Part shown: positions 1 through 10,883 of the stretch, piece by piece
Numbering within the stretch: position 1 is the stretch's first letter
Layout: each line of letters opens with the position of its first letter
NCBI GenBank assembly: GCA_009763385.1
Contig: CM019826.1
Span: 93,604,848 to 93,668,847, forward strand
Reading direction: 5' to 3'
From: Coix lacryma-jobi var. lacryma-jobi
Taxonomy: Eukaryota > Streptophyta > Magnoliopsida > Poales > Poaceae
DNA: 64,000 bases
The notes under the pieces: generated by a model
The model's database searches: none
The model's input: only the letters and a program-made list of their open reading frames with translations
Told to the model about the DNA's origin: nothing
Translations under genes and position numbers: made by a program

Positions 1-187
1 CCTTGCGGTGAGTTGCTCGCCTTCTGCGGGCTTCCTTATCTTGATTCCTTCGGATTCTTTCAGCCTTCAAGGACTCGGTTTCCCCGGGTCCTTCCGGATC
101 GTTGTCTGAAATCATACTCAGAGTTTCATCATCTTGAAAGACATCTGGTGGGGTTGGTGGTCGTAGAGATGACTGATGCCCCGCCAT
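1..187 (-). CDS. gag: Element G gag, N-terminal fragment
   Basis: An open frame begins at the ATG read from 187 down and runs off the left edge, giving 62 codons. It starts MAGHQSSLRPPTPPDV, continues through an acidic stretch and ends in a basic run (KEARRRRATHRK). It sits about 615 bp inside the primer site, the right place for gag after a long leader. The basic stretch is compatible with an RNA-binding capsid precursor, but no complete domain is visible, so the assignment rests mainly on position. An alternative frame at 436-795 begins without ATG; I treat it as leader. Confidence 0.5.
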   Translation of the reverse strand, partial: MAGHQSSLRPPTPPDVFQDDETLSMISDNDPEGPGETESLKAERIRRNQDKEARRRRATHRK

Positions 188-801
188 GAAGACTTCACGA
201 GTGTAGCCCTGGTTTGATGATCCCGGTGTTACTGATTCCAAAGTAGAAGTGCTGGAGATTAGTTCCATTTTGAGTCGTGTTCCTCAAAAGGGAGCTGATG
301 TCCGTGCTGGAATGGAAGTTGCTAGTCACTAGTGCCAACCAGTCTAGCCGGGGCAGGCTGAATTGGCCAATGGACAATGTTACCCTCCTTGGTAGAGCTG
401 AAAATGAGTCCCTATTGAGCTCCCGTCAAAGGTATCTATTGATACTCTTTGAATTTTGCACCAATCAGGTTATGGAAGTTTTCAGCAGAGTTCCGCAGCC
501 CGAAGGTAAAGCCATGGCAGGTGTCCGGGTCCTTTTCTTCAGGATTCGAGTTGGAGTAGGAGTCGGATGCCTTTGTATGGTCCCCAGGATCTTGCGAGTC
601 TTGGATTGTCAGATTTGCTAGGTTCTGAGCGAGGTGTTCCATCTTTGGCATGGCTTGTGGTTCTGATTCCACGGCGAGCTGTCTGTGCAGCTTTCCTTGA
701 TCATCCGCAATGCAAGTCCATGAGCCAAAAAACAAAAATTGATCCCACCGAGAACATGTTGTCGTGGTTCGCTGGGCTCTTGGCCGTCGAATCACCGAAA
801 G
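188..801 (-). other. Element G 5' leader
   Basis: This stretch lies between the primer site and the first good gag ATG. It has an open frame of about 120 codons on the minus strand (436-795) that starts with GTG and shows no recognised domain. I see no splice signals or structured RNA that I can support. Confidence 0.4.
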
Positions 802-819
802 CCCCTACCTGGCGCGCTA
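802..819 (-). promoter_or_regulatory. Primer binding site of element G
   Basis: On the minus strand the sequence two bases inside the LTR reads TAGCGCGCCAGGTAGGGG. Plant gypsy elements often carry TGGCGCGCCAGGTAGGGG here; the second base differs in this copy. This fixes the orientation of G and the inner LTR border. Confidence 0.75.
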
Positions 820-821
820 GC

Positions 822-1243
822 TGTCGGTGTTTGTTAATCGGCAACTCATCTTGAGTAATCTCAGACGATTTGTTCGGTGGGGATCGGCGTTCGTAGGACT
901 CGGCGAGTACACAGGGACAGCGATTTATACTGGTTCAGGCCGCTAAATAGCGTAATACCTTACGTCCAGTGCGGCGTGTGCCTTGTGTATTGTTATGATT
1001 CAATGTTCGATTCTCTAGAGCCTGCGCCCGATTCCCCTTATATGTCCGGGAGAACCTTAGTGCAGACCGAGTCCTAGCCGATTACAATATTGGAGTCCTA
1101 TTCTAATTACAGGACTTCCTTTTATAACTCGGCTAAGTTAAAAGCGAGAGTCCTAATCCAAGTACACTTCGTAACGAGTCTTCGGATCTCCCGCGCCGTC
1201 CAAGATTAGTCGGAGTAATCATCGACTGATGATATCTCTAACA
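822..1243 (-). repeat. 5' LTR of gypsy element G
   Basis: The LTR is 422 bp and on the minus strand runs from TGTTAGAGATATC to ACACCGACA. A TATA-like ACATATAAGG sits at about 1037-1046 on the minus strand. The primer site follows immediately. The partner LTR is outside the window. Confidence 0.75.
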
Positions 1244-2519
1244 TCCTGGTCCGTCAACTACGTGGTGGAATTCAAGGCGCACAGGGCTGTCACCACCTGC
1301 TTGCCACCACAGATATCCGAGGGTCCAGCCATATCTGAAGGTAAGTCTATAACTAAGCACCACGCTTAACTATATTCTAACTATCTCTATCCTAGCTTTG
1401 AATAGAGACACCCTTGCGGACGTCAGAGCAAATACTTGACTTAATAAGATAAACACTAAACTAACTAAGCAACCTATTGGCAAAGATCAATCACTAAGCA
1501 CACTAGAGATTAACTACTATGGCTAAGTGAATTGAACTGTAGGATAGCTAGGTCACACTCAAGGTACTTGATAAAGTAATACTGAAAGTAATACTGAAAG
1601 TAATGCTTAAAGTAATACTGAGATGAAGATAAATGTACCTGAGATACAAGAGAGCAAACCAGACCAGAGACGCCGGGAAATCAACCGACCTTTGATGCCA
1701 GTCTCTCGCACCCGCTTCTCTCTTAGCAAGCTCTACGCTCCTTTTACCAAGGACTTAGGCTGAGTTGTGCTAAACTAAGAGCCGTGCTGTAGCAAGGGCA
1801 CTAGAGCTATACTCTCTCTACTAGCTAACCTACTTGCCTAAGCTCTTTGAGCTTCTAACCTAACTCTCACTTGCTTCTCTTGCTTGTGTGTTGCTTGGTG
1901 TGGTATATGACGGTACCAATGAAGTGGTTCCACCAGGGGGGTATTTATAGTCTTGAGGAGTGAGGGGGGGTACTTATAGGGGGCAGCCAGCCGACCTAGG
2001 GCTAACCCTAGTGGCAGGCGTCAGCCCTAGGTGGCGGCCGCCACCCCCATCACCGTTGGATGCACCGCCTTTGCTTCAACGGCATCCAGGAGCTCCAGAG
2101 AGGCGGTGGTTAGGTCGGTTGCATGTCCAGGTAACCGCCATCCTGCCTTGATCCACGCCATTCCATCCTGAGCCGTCCGATGCCACTGACCTAGTGACCA
2201 AGGGCCAAGATTTGGCTTTGGGATGGTCACACAGATCAGTGACGTGGCAAAGGGGGAGAGTTGGGCCTCTCCATGTGGCGGGCGCCACCTCTGGTTGGCG
2301 GGCGCCACCCCACTCGGGCCCAAATGGGTCCTGGTGAGTGGGCTTGTCTCCTGGTGGGTCCATTCTTCAAATTTGGTCCAAATTCCTACATTCAAATAAA
2401 ATTCTATGGACATGTGGAATTTGGTTAGTTTGAAACCTATTTGACTACATTTAATGCCTTTTTGGTGAATTTTAGGGTAAAATGTTGATGGTAAAACAGG
2501 TGTTTAAGGACCATCAACA
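1244..2519 (-). repeat. LTR of gypsy element F, truncated by G
   Basis: On the minus strand this begins TGTTGATGGTCC (at 2519), has a TATA box CTATAAATAC at 1941-1950, and is cut on the left by element G. Its layout resembles the fragment at 56317-57514. Upstream of its TATA it holds GC-rich palindromes: a perfect 16-mer GGTGGCGGCCGCCACC at 2030-2045 and near copies at 2275-2288 and about 2295-2308. The right border abuts a 5'-truncated copia E LTR at GTCAC, which fits insertion of F into that LTR. Confidence 0.7.
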
Positions 2520-2993
2520 GTCACCTCAACAACGAGGACGTAGGCACTCCTTAGTGGTTTGGCCGAACCTCGGGATAAATCATTGTGTCCCGTGTGCTTG
2601 TTGTTATTTCTTCATTGGATATCACGCTTGTACTTGTGTTCTTCATGTTCTTCCTCTCCCCATCTCTTTCTTAGGTTGGGAAGGCTCGATCTACACCGTG
2701 GGAAGTAACCAAGGCTTGGAAAGGCTTGAATCCTTATCTACAATACTTAGGGAAGTGGGGTATTTCGTTGATTTACATTCATAGTTCACATATCTTGGAT
2801 TTGTAGTTGTCCTTTAGATTTCCGATAGTGCTGTTTGTTTGTGTCTGTAGTACTGGTGTTTCATACCCGGTAGTACCTACCCAAACAAACCGGTAGTACC
2901 GGTTGTTATCTAACTAAAAGTTTTTAGTTTGTGAAGTTTTAGATTGTCAAAAATCACCTATTCACCCCCCTGTAGGCTGATTTGATTCTTTCA
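2520..2993 (+). repeat. 3' part of the 5' LTR of element E
   Basis: This 474 bp segment matches the last part of the full LTR at 54471-56316, starting at the CACCTCAACAACGA segment. It ends in TTGATTCTTTCA just before the primer site. Its 5' portion has been displaced to the left by the F/G insertion and is outside the window. Confidence 0.85.
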
Positions 2994-2994
2994 A

Positions 2995-3007
2995 TTGGTA
3001 TCAGAGC
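2995..3007 (+). promoter_or_regulatory. Primer binding site of element E
   Basis: TTGGTATCAGAGC follows the LTR end by one base. This is the initiator-tRNA-Met complement used by most plant copia elements, and it sets the inner border of the 5' LTR. Confidence 0.9.
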
Positions 3008-3048
3008 CTAACCCTTGTGTTAGCGCTTCACCGCGTAAGGTAGAAATC

Positions 3049-5501
3049 ATGTCGACCCTAAGTCAAGAATAAGTCAATGATATTGTCAAGAGAGTTTCTG
3101 ATCAGCTGCTAGAAAAGCAAGCAAAGCAATTTGAAGATCAAATGAAGAAGATGAAGGATGAGATTGAGAGCTTGAAGCAAGCTTTGGGCAGCAAAGGTGA
3201 ATCATCAGGAAGTGGAGGAGTCCCTCCACAGCCCAAAGACAAAAATACAAAAAAAATGGAGAGAAAGACAAGAGAGAAAAGGATTTCTCGAGTATACCAT
3301 ATGACTATGGCCAAATGGGCAAGATCCTTCAAATGCCTAGCGTCAATCTAGGCAAACCACCCTCCTTCGATGGAATCAACTACAATGATTGGGCACACAA
3401 GATGAAGTTGCATCTTCTAGCCGCAAGAGCTTGGGAGATAGTTGAGAATGGGCTAAGTCATGTTGAAGGCGAAGAGTACACCGACCAAGATGCAATTGAG
3501 TTTCAACAAAATGCTCAAGCGGCGTCCTTAATTCTATCATGCCTCAAGCCCAAAGAGAGTACCAAGGTCTATGGAATGGTAGTTGCAAAGAAGATTTGGG
3601 ACACTCTCAGGATATCATATGAGGGTGATGAAAGTGTGAGAAAGTGCAATATAGCGCTCCTTCAAGGAAAGATCGAGAACTTCACAATCAAGAGTGGTGA
3701 AACTACTCAACAAATGTTTGATAGATACATGACCTTGATCAACAATATTAGAGCACTTGGAGATGAAAAATGGGATGACAACTCAGCTGCAAGAAAGCTA
3801 TTGAGAGCCTATAGGAAGAAGAACAAGACATTGACATCAATTATCATGGAGAGACCAAACTATGAAACCATGGGACCTCATGAGATGCTTGCCAAGATAA
3901 AGCATCATGAAGTCTTGGATGATGAAGCCATAGAAGATCAAGAAGCAAGCAACAAGAAGGTGGTAGCTCTCAAGGCAAATCAAGAAGAAGGAAGCAAGGC
4001 CCAAAATGAATCATCAAGTGAAGGAAGCGATGACTCGGATGATGAGATTGCGCTTCTTGTAAAGAACTTTAGAAGATTCATGAGAAAGAAGATTGACAAG
4101 AAGAGCAAAGGTGGATACTTCAAGAAGTCAAAGAAGAGGAATTGCTATGAGTGTGGTGCGAATGATCACTTCATCGCCGATTGTCCACAAAAGAAGAACA
4201 AGAGCAAATATAGCAAGAGTGATGACAAGAAGCAAAGAAGAAGAAGAGGTGGTGAAGCTCATCTTGGTGAAGAATGGTTCTCGGAGGATGACTCAAGTGA
4301 TGAAGACAACAGCAAGGGCAAGGAGAAGGAAAAGGGAGCGGCCAACATCGCCATACACAAGACCTCTTCTCCAACATGGCTACATCGACCACTTCATCAC
4401 GCTTGTTCGAGGATCTCTCCAACGACGAGGATGACTTCACTCATTCTTGCTTCATGGCTAATGATGACAAGGTATCATCTCACTCCTACTTGTTCTAGTG
4501 ATGAGTATAGTGATGATGACATAGATGAATTTGAACTAAGCATAATAAGGAAATATGGTAAGAAAGGAGGACCAAAAATATTAAAATTGCTTACTAAGTT
4601 AGAGAGTCGGAATGAGAGTCTTACTTTGCAAGGGAAATTGATCTCTCAAGAGAGAGAAAAGAACCTTGCATTGGAAGCCTCTCTTGCCGAAAAGCTGAAG
4701 GTTGAGAAATTGACTGTGGAACTATCTTTAGCCAATGACTCTAACAAGAAGTTGGCTAAGGAGTGTTCCACGAGAAATGACTCAATTGCTAGTCTAAAGA
4801 ATAAGGCTAGCTTGGTTCAAGAAATCCTCACAAGCTTACAAGATAAATATCAAACTCTTGAACTAAGCTACAATACTCTTTGGAGTAGCACCTCTTCAAC
4901 CACTCCTAAGAATTCCGATAACTCTAATGCTTCAACTAGTAATGGTTGTAAAAGATGTTATAAAGTTGATATAAATGCTTGTGCAACTAACCTTGTTGAG
5001 ATAGAGAAGAGAGACAAGGAGATTCAAAGGTTCAACATGATCTTGAGAAATGGTTGCAAGTGTAAGGTGCAACAACCGAAGGACACTCTCAAGACCGCAA
5101 GCCATCCATCCATCAAGGATGGGATTGGCTACAATAGGTATGGTGGCAAAGCAAATGGAAGGAAGATGGTCAACGGGGTACCCTTTGTTAACTTTAACAA
5201 AGGGGTTCCTCTCTTTGACCTCATGAACAAGGCAAACAAGGTTGCCAATCCAAAGGCTACACTTGCAAATGACAAGATCAACAACAAGAAGCAAGTGGAG
5301 GTCACTGAACCACAAAGGCCCATATCACAAAGCTATACTTGTGATTATTTATGTTGTTGGGGCAAGAACGGCAAGATTATCGTGAAGTATGTTGGTGCAC
5401 TCAAGAAGAGAGAGATCATGAGAAATGTTTGGGTGCCCAAAGTTTATGTGACTAACCCCCTAGGACCCAATCTCACTTGGGTACCTAAATCAAGAACATA
5501 A
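3049..5501 (+). pseudogene. gag: Element E gag
   Basis: This encodes the structural Gag that packages element RNA. The first ATG (3049) is followed after seven codons by a TAA at 3070. The frame then runs through a short coiled-coil stretch and shifts near the A-rich run at 3240-3290. From 3315 it is open for 728 codons. The Gag domain starts LGKPPSFDGINYNDW. A CCHC knuckle begins CYECGANDHFIADC at about 4144, followed by acidic and lysine-rich segments, a coiled-coil region and the Sirevirus-type end (WVPK motifs near 5430 and 5490). The length fits Sirevirus Gag. One stop and one frameshift make it non-functional. Confidence 0.88.
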
Positions 5502-5529
5502 TCTTGTTTTGTAGGAATATACCTCTGGT

Positions 5530-6780
5530 GGGACAAGTTGGGTGTTGGATAGTGGATGCACCAATCATATGACCGGGGCAAAGGAAATGTTCACTTCTTT
5601 TTAACCAAGCCATGATTCATGCAACAACATTATGTTTGGTGATAATGGAAAAGGAGAAGTGCTTGGTTTGGGTAAAATTGCTATCTCAACCGATAATTCC
5701 ATATCAAATGTATTACTTGTGCATTCGTTGAGCTACAATTTGTTATCCGTTTCTCAACTTTGTGAAATGGGTTACGATTGTCTCTTTACGGATAAGGGTG
5801 TAACTGTCTCTAGAAGAAGGGATTACTCTATTGCATTTAAAGGTGTGTTGAAGGGAAAGCTTTACCTAGTTGACTTCTCAACTAGTAAGGTGGAACCTAC
5901 GACATGCCTAATGGCAAAATCTAGCATGAGCTGGCTTTGGCATCGCCGACTAGCCCATGTTGGGATGAGGAACTTGGCCCAACTTCAAAGAGAAGGACAC
6001 ATCCTTGGACTAACCAATGTTTCATTTGAGAAAGATAGGATTTGCAGCGCATGCCAAGCCGAAAAGCAAGTTGGAGCAAAGCATCCAATAAAGAACATCG
6101 TGTCAACCACAAGACCATTGGAGCTACTACATATGGACCTCATCGGACCTGTTGCTTACCAAAGCATCGGTGGTAATAAGTATGGTTTTGTTATTGTTGA
6201 TGACTATTCTTACTTCACTTGGGTGTTCTTTTTAGTAGATAAAAGTGAGACCCAAGGCATCTTCAAGAAGTTTGCAAGAAGGGCTCAAAATGAGTTTGAG
6301 CTCAAGATCAAGAAAGTGAGAAGTGACAACGGGACCGAGTTTAGGAACACCAACATAGAAGAGTATCTTGATGATGAAGGAATCAAGCATGAGTTCTCCG
6401 TTCCATACACCCCACAACAAAATGGGGTTGTGGAAAGGAAGAATCAAACTCTTGTTGAAGCCACAAGATCTATGTTGGATGAGTACAAGATGTCTCATGG
6501 CTTTTGGGCGGAGGCAATGAACACCGCATGTCATGCAATCATCCGCCTCTATCTCCACAAGCTAAGGGGCAAGACGCCATATGAGCTCCTAATGGGTAAC
6601 AAACCAAAGGTGCACTACTTTTGAGTTTTTGGCTGCAAGTGTTTCATACTTAACAAGAGGGCCAAAAGCTCAAAGTTTGCACCTAAGGTACATGAAGGCT
6701 TTCTACTTGGTTATGGTACTAACGAACATGGCTACCATGTATTCAATAATGCCACCGGCACTATTAAGTTAACGATAGAT
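5530..6780 (+). pseudogene. pol: Element E protease and integrase region of pol
   Basis: The aspartic protease motif LDSGCTNHMTG is at about 5545, but a TAA at 5602 breaks the frame. From 5632 the frame covers the GAG-pre-integrase segment (LWHRRLAHVGM), the zinc-binding region and the integrase core. The catalytic residues are visible: D in HMDLIGP, D in RSDNGTEF and E in NGVVERKN. A TGA at 6622-6624 stops the frame where related copies in this window read through an arginine position, so a C-to-T change is likely. Integrase would insert element DNA into the chromosome. It is a decayed copy. Confidence 0.88.
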
Positions 6781-8699
6781 GTGACTTTTGATGAATCCGA
6801 CGGCTCCCAAAAGGAGCAAGTCAATGATGAGCTTGTAGGTAATGATATGTCTCCATCCGAAGGAATTAAGAAGCTTGCAACCGGTGATGTGAGACCTATT
6901 GAGATTCAAGATGATGAAGATGATCCATTGCATGTTCCACAAGATTCATCTATCCATCATGTGCATCCAAATGCACATGGTGAAGCTTCCGCAACTCCAA
7001 ATAATGGAAGTGCAAATGATGTTCAAGTTGCTCATCAAATTGAGGATCAATCTCAAGCTCAACATGATGACCGAAGAGATGATGAAGACATACACACATG
7101 TGATGAAGATGATGAAGATGGACCCATTCAAAGGAGATCACTCGTACCGCATCCAAGAGTTCATCACACAATTCAACGGGATCATCTCGTTGACAACATA
7201 TTGGGGAGCATACGACGTGGGGTAACAACATGTTCTCATTTAGCAAATTTTTGTGAACATTACTTGTTTGTCTCCTCTTTGGAACCTCTTAGGGTGGAAG
7301 AAGCACTTGATGATCCGGATTGGGTGATGGCTATGCAAGAAGAGCTAAACAACTTCACTAGGAATGAAGTCTGGTCCTTGGTGGAAAGGCCCAAGCAAAA
7401 TGTGATAGGAACCAAATGGGTTTTCCGCAACAAGCAAGACGAGCATGGCGTGGTTACAAGGAACAAAGCACGGTTGGTGGCTCAAGGTTTCACTCAAATC
7501 GAAGGTTTGGATTTTGGGGAAACCTATGCACCCGTAGCTAGACTTGAGTCAATTCGTATATTACTTGCCTTTGCTACTCACCATGATTTCAAGCTATATC
7601 AAATGGACGTGAAAAGTGCATTCCTCAATGGCCCCCTCTTTGAATTGGTATATGTGGAGCAACCACCGGGTTTTGAGATCCCAAATATCCCAACCATGTC
7701 TACAAGCTTGACAAGGCGCTCTATGGGCTCAAACAAGCCCCTAGAGCTTGGTATGATTGCCTAAAGGATTTCCTACTCCAAAAGGGTTTTGAGATAGGGT
7801 AGGCTGATCCTACTTTATTTACTTGCAAAGTCAATAATGATATCTTTGTGTGCCAAATATATGTCGATGACATAATATTTGGTAGTACTAATGTGGCTTT
7901 TTGTGAGGAGTTTAGTAGGATCATGACCAAAAGGTTCGAGATGTCCATGATGGGTGAGTTGAAGTACTTTCTCGGATTTCAAATCAAGCAACTCAAGGAT
8001 GGCACGTTCATCAGTCAAACCAAGTATACAAGAGACATACTAAAGAAGTTTGAGATGGACAAGGCCAAACCCATCAAGACACCTATGCCAACCAATGGAC
8101 ATCTTGATCTAAATGAGGATGGTAAGTCAGTGGATCAAAAGGTATATCGTTCTATGATTGGTTCATTGCTTTACCTTTATGCATCTAGGCCTGATATTAT
8201 GCTTAGCGTGTGCATGTGTGCAAGGTTTAAAGCTAATCCGAAAAAATGTCATATCATGGTCGTTAAAAGAATCTTTTGATACTTAGTGCACACTCCGAAT
8301 CTTGGCTTGTGGTATCCTAAGGGCTCCACTTTCGATCTACTTGGCTATTCCGATTCGGACTATGCCGGTTGCAAGGTAGATCGGAAGAGCACTACCAGGA
8401 CTTGCCAATTTATTGGAAGGTCCTTGGTATCATGGAGTTCTACCAAATAAAATAGTGTTGCTCTATCAACTGCCGAAGCCGAGTATGTGGTGGCCGGCGC
8501 ATGTTGTGCTCAACTACTTTGGGTGAAGCAAACACTAAAAGACTTTGGATGTGAGGAAACCAAAATTCCACTTTTGTGTGACAATGAGAGTGCTATCAAA
8601 CTAGCAAACAATCCCATAAACCATTCCCGCACAAAACATATAGACATCTGACATCATTTCTTGAGAGACCATGAAGCCAAAGGAGATATCGCTTTACGC
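6781..8699 (+). pseudogene. pol: Element E reverse transcriptase and RNase H, 5' part
   Basis: An acidic linker (6781-7250) leads into copia RT with TKWVFRNK, YQMDVKSAFLNG and the catalytic IYVDDIIFG at about 7855. RNase H motifs follow (GYSDSDYAGC, STAEAEYV, LLCDNESAI). The region is broken by a frameshift near 7690-7710 and stops at about 7800 (TAG), 8277 (TGA), 8447 (TAA) and 8649 (TGA). The RNase H frame is cut at 8699 by element C and resumes at 20619. Confidence 0.88.
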
Positions 8700-9148
8700 C
8701 ATGTTGCGGATACATGGGTGTATGCCGAGTCTCTGAGTGATGAGTGATTGTCAACGGGTTTGATGCGCATGTTCTTTGGCTTGTGTTGTGCAGGTGTCGA
8801 GCACGGAGACAGTGATCGAGGGCAAGGTGAAGGTCAAGTTGAGATGTGCCATGCCGACGGACTGGGTGCGATGAAGGATGGGCGTGCCGTGCGGCGGACG
8901 TGCCATGCCGATGTATCGAGCAGTGAAAGGCGGACGTGAGGCTTGGACTGAGGGACCGGAGTGCCTGAGGATCAGCTGTGGTAGCTGGCAGCCTGGGACA
9001 GCGACGAGCGGAGACTTGCGGGGCACGGTGTTGCTCGGGTCGAGGACCTGGGGACATGTGTCGGTGGACGGGGTGCACGGGCGGTGCATCCCCTCTACAG
9101 CTCCGGTTTGGTGGTTGAGCCAGGGAAAAACCACCGGGTGGACGGTTT

Positions 9149-9401
9149 CCGAGTTTGGGCCTCAAAACTCGGGTGCTGGGTTTCCAGGTTGAGCCACAAA
9201 ACCTGGGCGCGACGGTTTCCAGGTTGAGCCTCAAAACCTGGGCGTGGGCCGGTTTCCGAGTTTGGGCCTCAAAACTCGGGCGCTGTGGGTTTCTGAGTTT
9301 GGGCCACAAAACTCAGGCTGGAGGCTGGTTTCCCGGTTTGGGCCTCAAAACCGGGGGTTGCTGGAAAAGGCTGGTTTCCCGGTTTGGGCCACAAAACCGG
9401 G
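9149..9401 (+). repeat. Tandem hairpin array in U3, seven units with covarying stems
   Basis: Seven units start at 9149, 9184, 9219, 9256, 9293, 9332 and 9378. Each is an inverted repeat around a conserved loop (T)TTGGGCC(T/A)CA or TTGAGCC(T/A)CA. The outer stem pairs change together: CCGAG/CTCGG, CCAGG/CCTGG (twice), CCGAG/CTCGG, CTGAG/CTCAG, CCCGG/CCGGG (twice). The array recurs in the other C-family LTRs: 18959-19206, about 36692-36916 and 59265-59525, the last two in reverse orientation. Confidence 0.9.
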
Positions 9402-10183
9402 GGTGCAGAGCGAGGGCGGCACGTGGCGGCGATCCAGAGGTTGCGTCGAGGCAACGCTTCGGTTCGAGCGGGCGTGGCCGTCGGATCTACCTACCACCGC
9501 GGGTTGGACCAGAATAGCCTTAGGGTTTAGCTGGTTCGCTCTGTAATTAGTTTAGAGAGGGGTAGAGTAGGAAATAGGCTTAGTCTAGGTTAGTATAAGT
9601 AGTCCAGGGGAGACACCCTCCTCCCTATCTCAGTTAGTGCTTTCATTTGCTAGGGTTTCCTGCTCTCCCGTCCCTGCTTTAGCTAGTTGAGATCCGCAGA
9701 GAGACTCCACTCTGTGTACTGTTGAGTTGAGGAAGTGAGGCCGTATCCTCACCTTGGAGCACAGATCGTTGGCTTGATTTGCGTCCTTGATTCGAACTCG
9801 TGGCTGTGATTTCCGTTGTGTTCGTGTTCTTCGCGGAATCCTTTTCTCCACGATTTTTCCGTCGCTTGATCTTTTTGCTCGGTTCATCTTTTGCAAATCC
9901 GTTTGAACCAAGTTGTTCTAGATCGTGAGGCACTTCTTTCCACCGAAGGAATCATCCTCTAACCTCACGGTCTAGGAGATCAATCGATTTTTAGTTTCGG
10001 GTCACTTTTTCTCTTCACCCCCGAAATTCTTCGATTCACCGATTTGGAGATAGGTTCGAGCCATGATCTCTTAGAGATAGCTCACTATACTCTTTGTGAC
10101 TCCACTCACCGAGTTTGATCCCTAGAGGATTCGTTTTGAGTGAGTTTGAGTCGAATCGGTGGAAGAACAGAGGGCTGTCTGGG

Positions 10184-10551
10184 TGACCGGACGCTGCTCG
10201 GGCCGACCGGACACTCAGGTCGTGCGTCCGGTGGTTGAACACCACTGTGGTTGTTTGCGTGTGACCGGACGCTCTGTTCAAACGACCGGACGCTCCCTTC
10301 CGTGAGTCCGGTCAAGAACAGAGAGGGTCCAGATCGGTTTTTCAGCGACCAGACGCATCCGGTGTCAGCTGACCGGACGCGCAGGATCCACTGTTCATCG
10401 CGCTTGTTCGTTTCTGACCGGACGCACTGTTCTCGACCGGACGCTCCGTACTCGTGAGTCCGGTCGCGAACAGTAAGGTTCCAGAGCCGATTTTTGTTGA
10501 CCGGACGCGTCCGGTCCCTGCTGACCGGACGCTGGCCAGAGTCCGGTCGAT
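10184..10551 (+). repeat. GACCGGACGC / GCGTCCGGTC motif array in C LTR
   Basis: About a dozen copies of GACCGGACGC or its complement lie here in both orientations, including a perfect 18 bp palindrome GACCGGACGCGTCCGGTC at 10499-10516. The same array is in the 3' LTR (19985-20346), the solo LTR and the LTR of D. Confidence 0.85.
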
Positions 10552-10821
10552 CCAGTTTCGCGCGTTTTCGTTCGCGGTTCGTTCGTTCTTGATCGGATTC
10601 GAGTTCCGTCTTTTGCGTTGGCTTTCTAGGGTTGTCTAGTGTCCCGCTGTGCTTCGAGGAAGCATCCACCCTATATCTAGGGTCGTGGACATTAGCAAGC
10701 TCTAGGGTTCGCTCTTGGGGTTGATTTTGGGACAGTGGCATCTAGTTTCCGAAAGGAAATTTTGAAGCTCCCATTCACCCCCCCCCTCTGGTCGCTTTCG
10801 GATAGCTTCTCGGTCCTTCAA

Positions 10822-10834
10822 TTGGTATCGGAGC
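10822..10834 (+). promoter_or_regulatory. Primer binding site of element C
   Basis: TTGGTATCGGAGC lies one base inside the LTR and is a one-base variant of the usual iMet tRNA complement. It marks the LTR inner border and the start of minus-strand synthesis. Confidence 0.88.
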
Positions 10835-10883
10835 GGGTTAAGGATCTTCCACCTTAGCCGGTTCCAGATCCACCGAAGGCGAC

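Larger units (their letters stand above)
1..1243 (-). mobile_element. Gypsy element G, 5' end, cut by the window edge
   Basis: This is the 5' part of a Ty3/gypsy retrotransposon reading on the minus strand. From right to left it shows a 422 bp LTR (822-1243) with TGTTAG...CCGACA ends, a primer binding site, a leader and the first codons of gag. It lies inside a different gypsy LTR (F), and the LTR terminus meets F sequence at 1243/1244. The 3' half is outside the window, so the second LTR and target duplication cannot be checked. The right-side duplication would be TCCTG at 1244-1248. Confidence 0.8.
8705..10820 (+). repeat. 5' LTR of element C
   Basis: 2116 bp. It has a U3 with a seven-unit hairpin array (9149-9401), a TATA-like TATAAGTAG at 9594-9602 and a palindrome-rich array (10184-10551) far downstream of it. 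It ends GGTCCTTCA beside the primer site. Apparent ORFs across it on both strands follow the repeat structure and are not genes. Confidence 0.93.

Noticed and set aside
436..795. Gag start of element G at the GTG at 795
   Set aside because: No ATG in good context. The frame ends at 436 and a better ATG lies at 187 with a typical basic Gag N-terminus.
8596..9309. Long minus-strand open frame (237 codons) across the C LTR
   Set aside because: It reads through the hairpin array and LTR U3, repeats in the other LTR copies and has no protein domain. It is a by-product of repeat structure.
10184..10551. CRISPR-like array of regularly spaced repeats
   Set aside because: Repeats are short, in both orientations, irregularly spaced, and within a plant LTR that occurs four times in the window.
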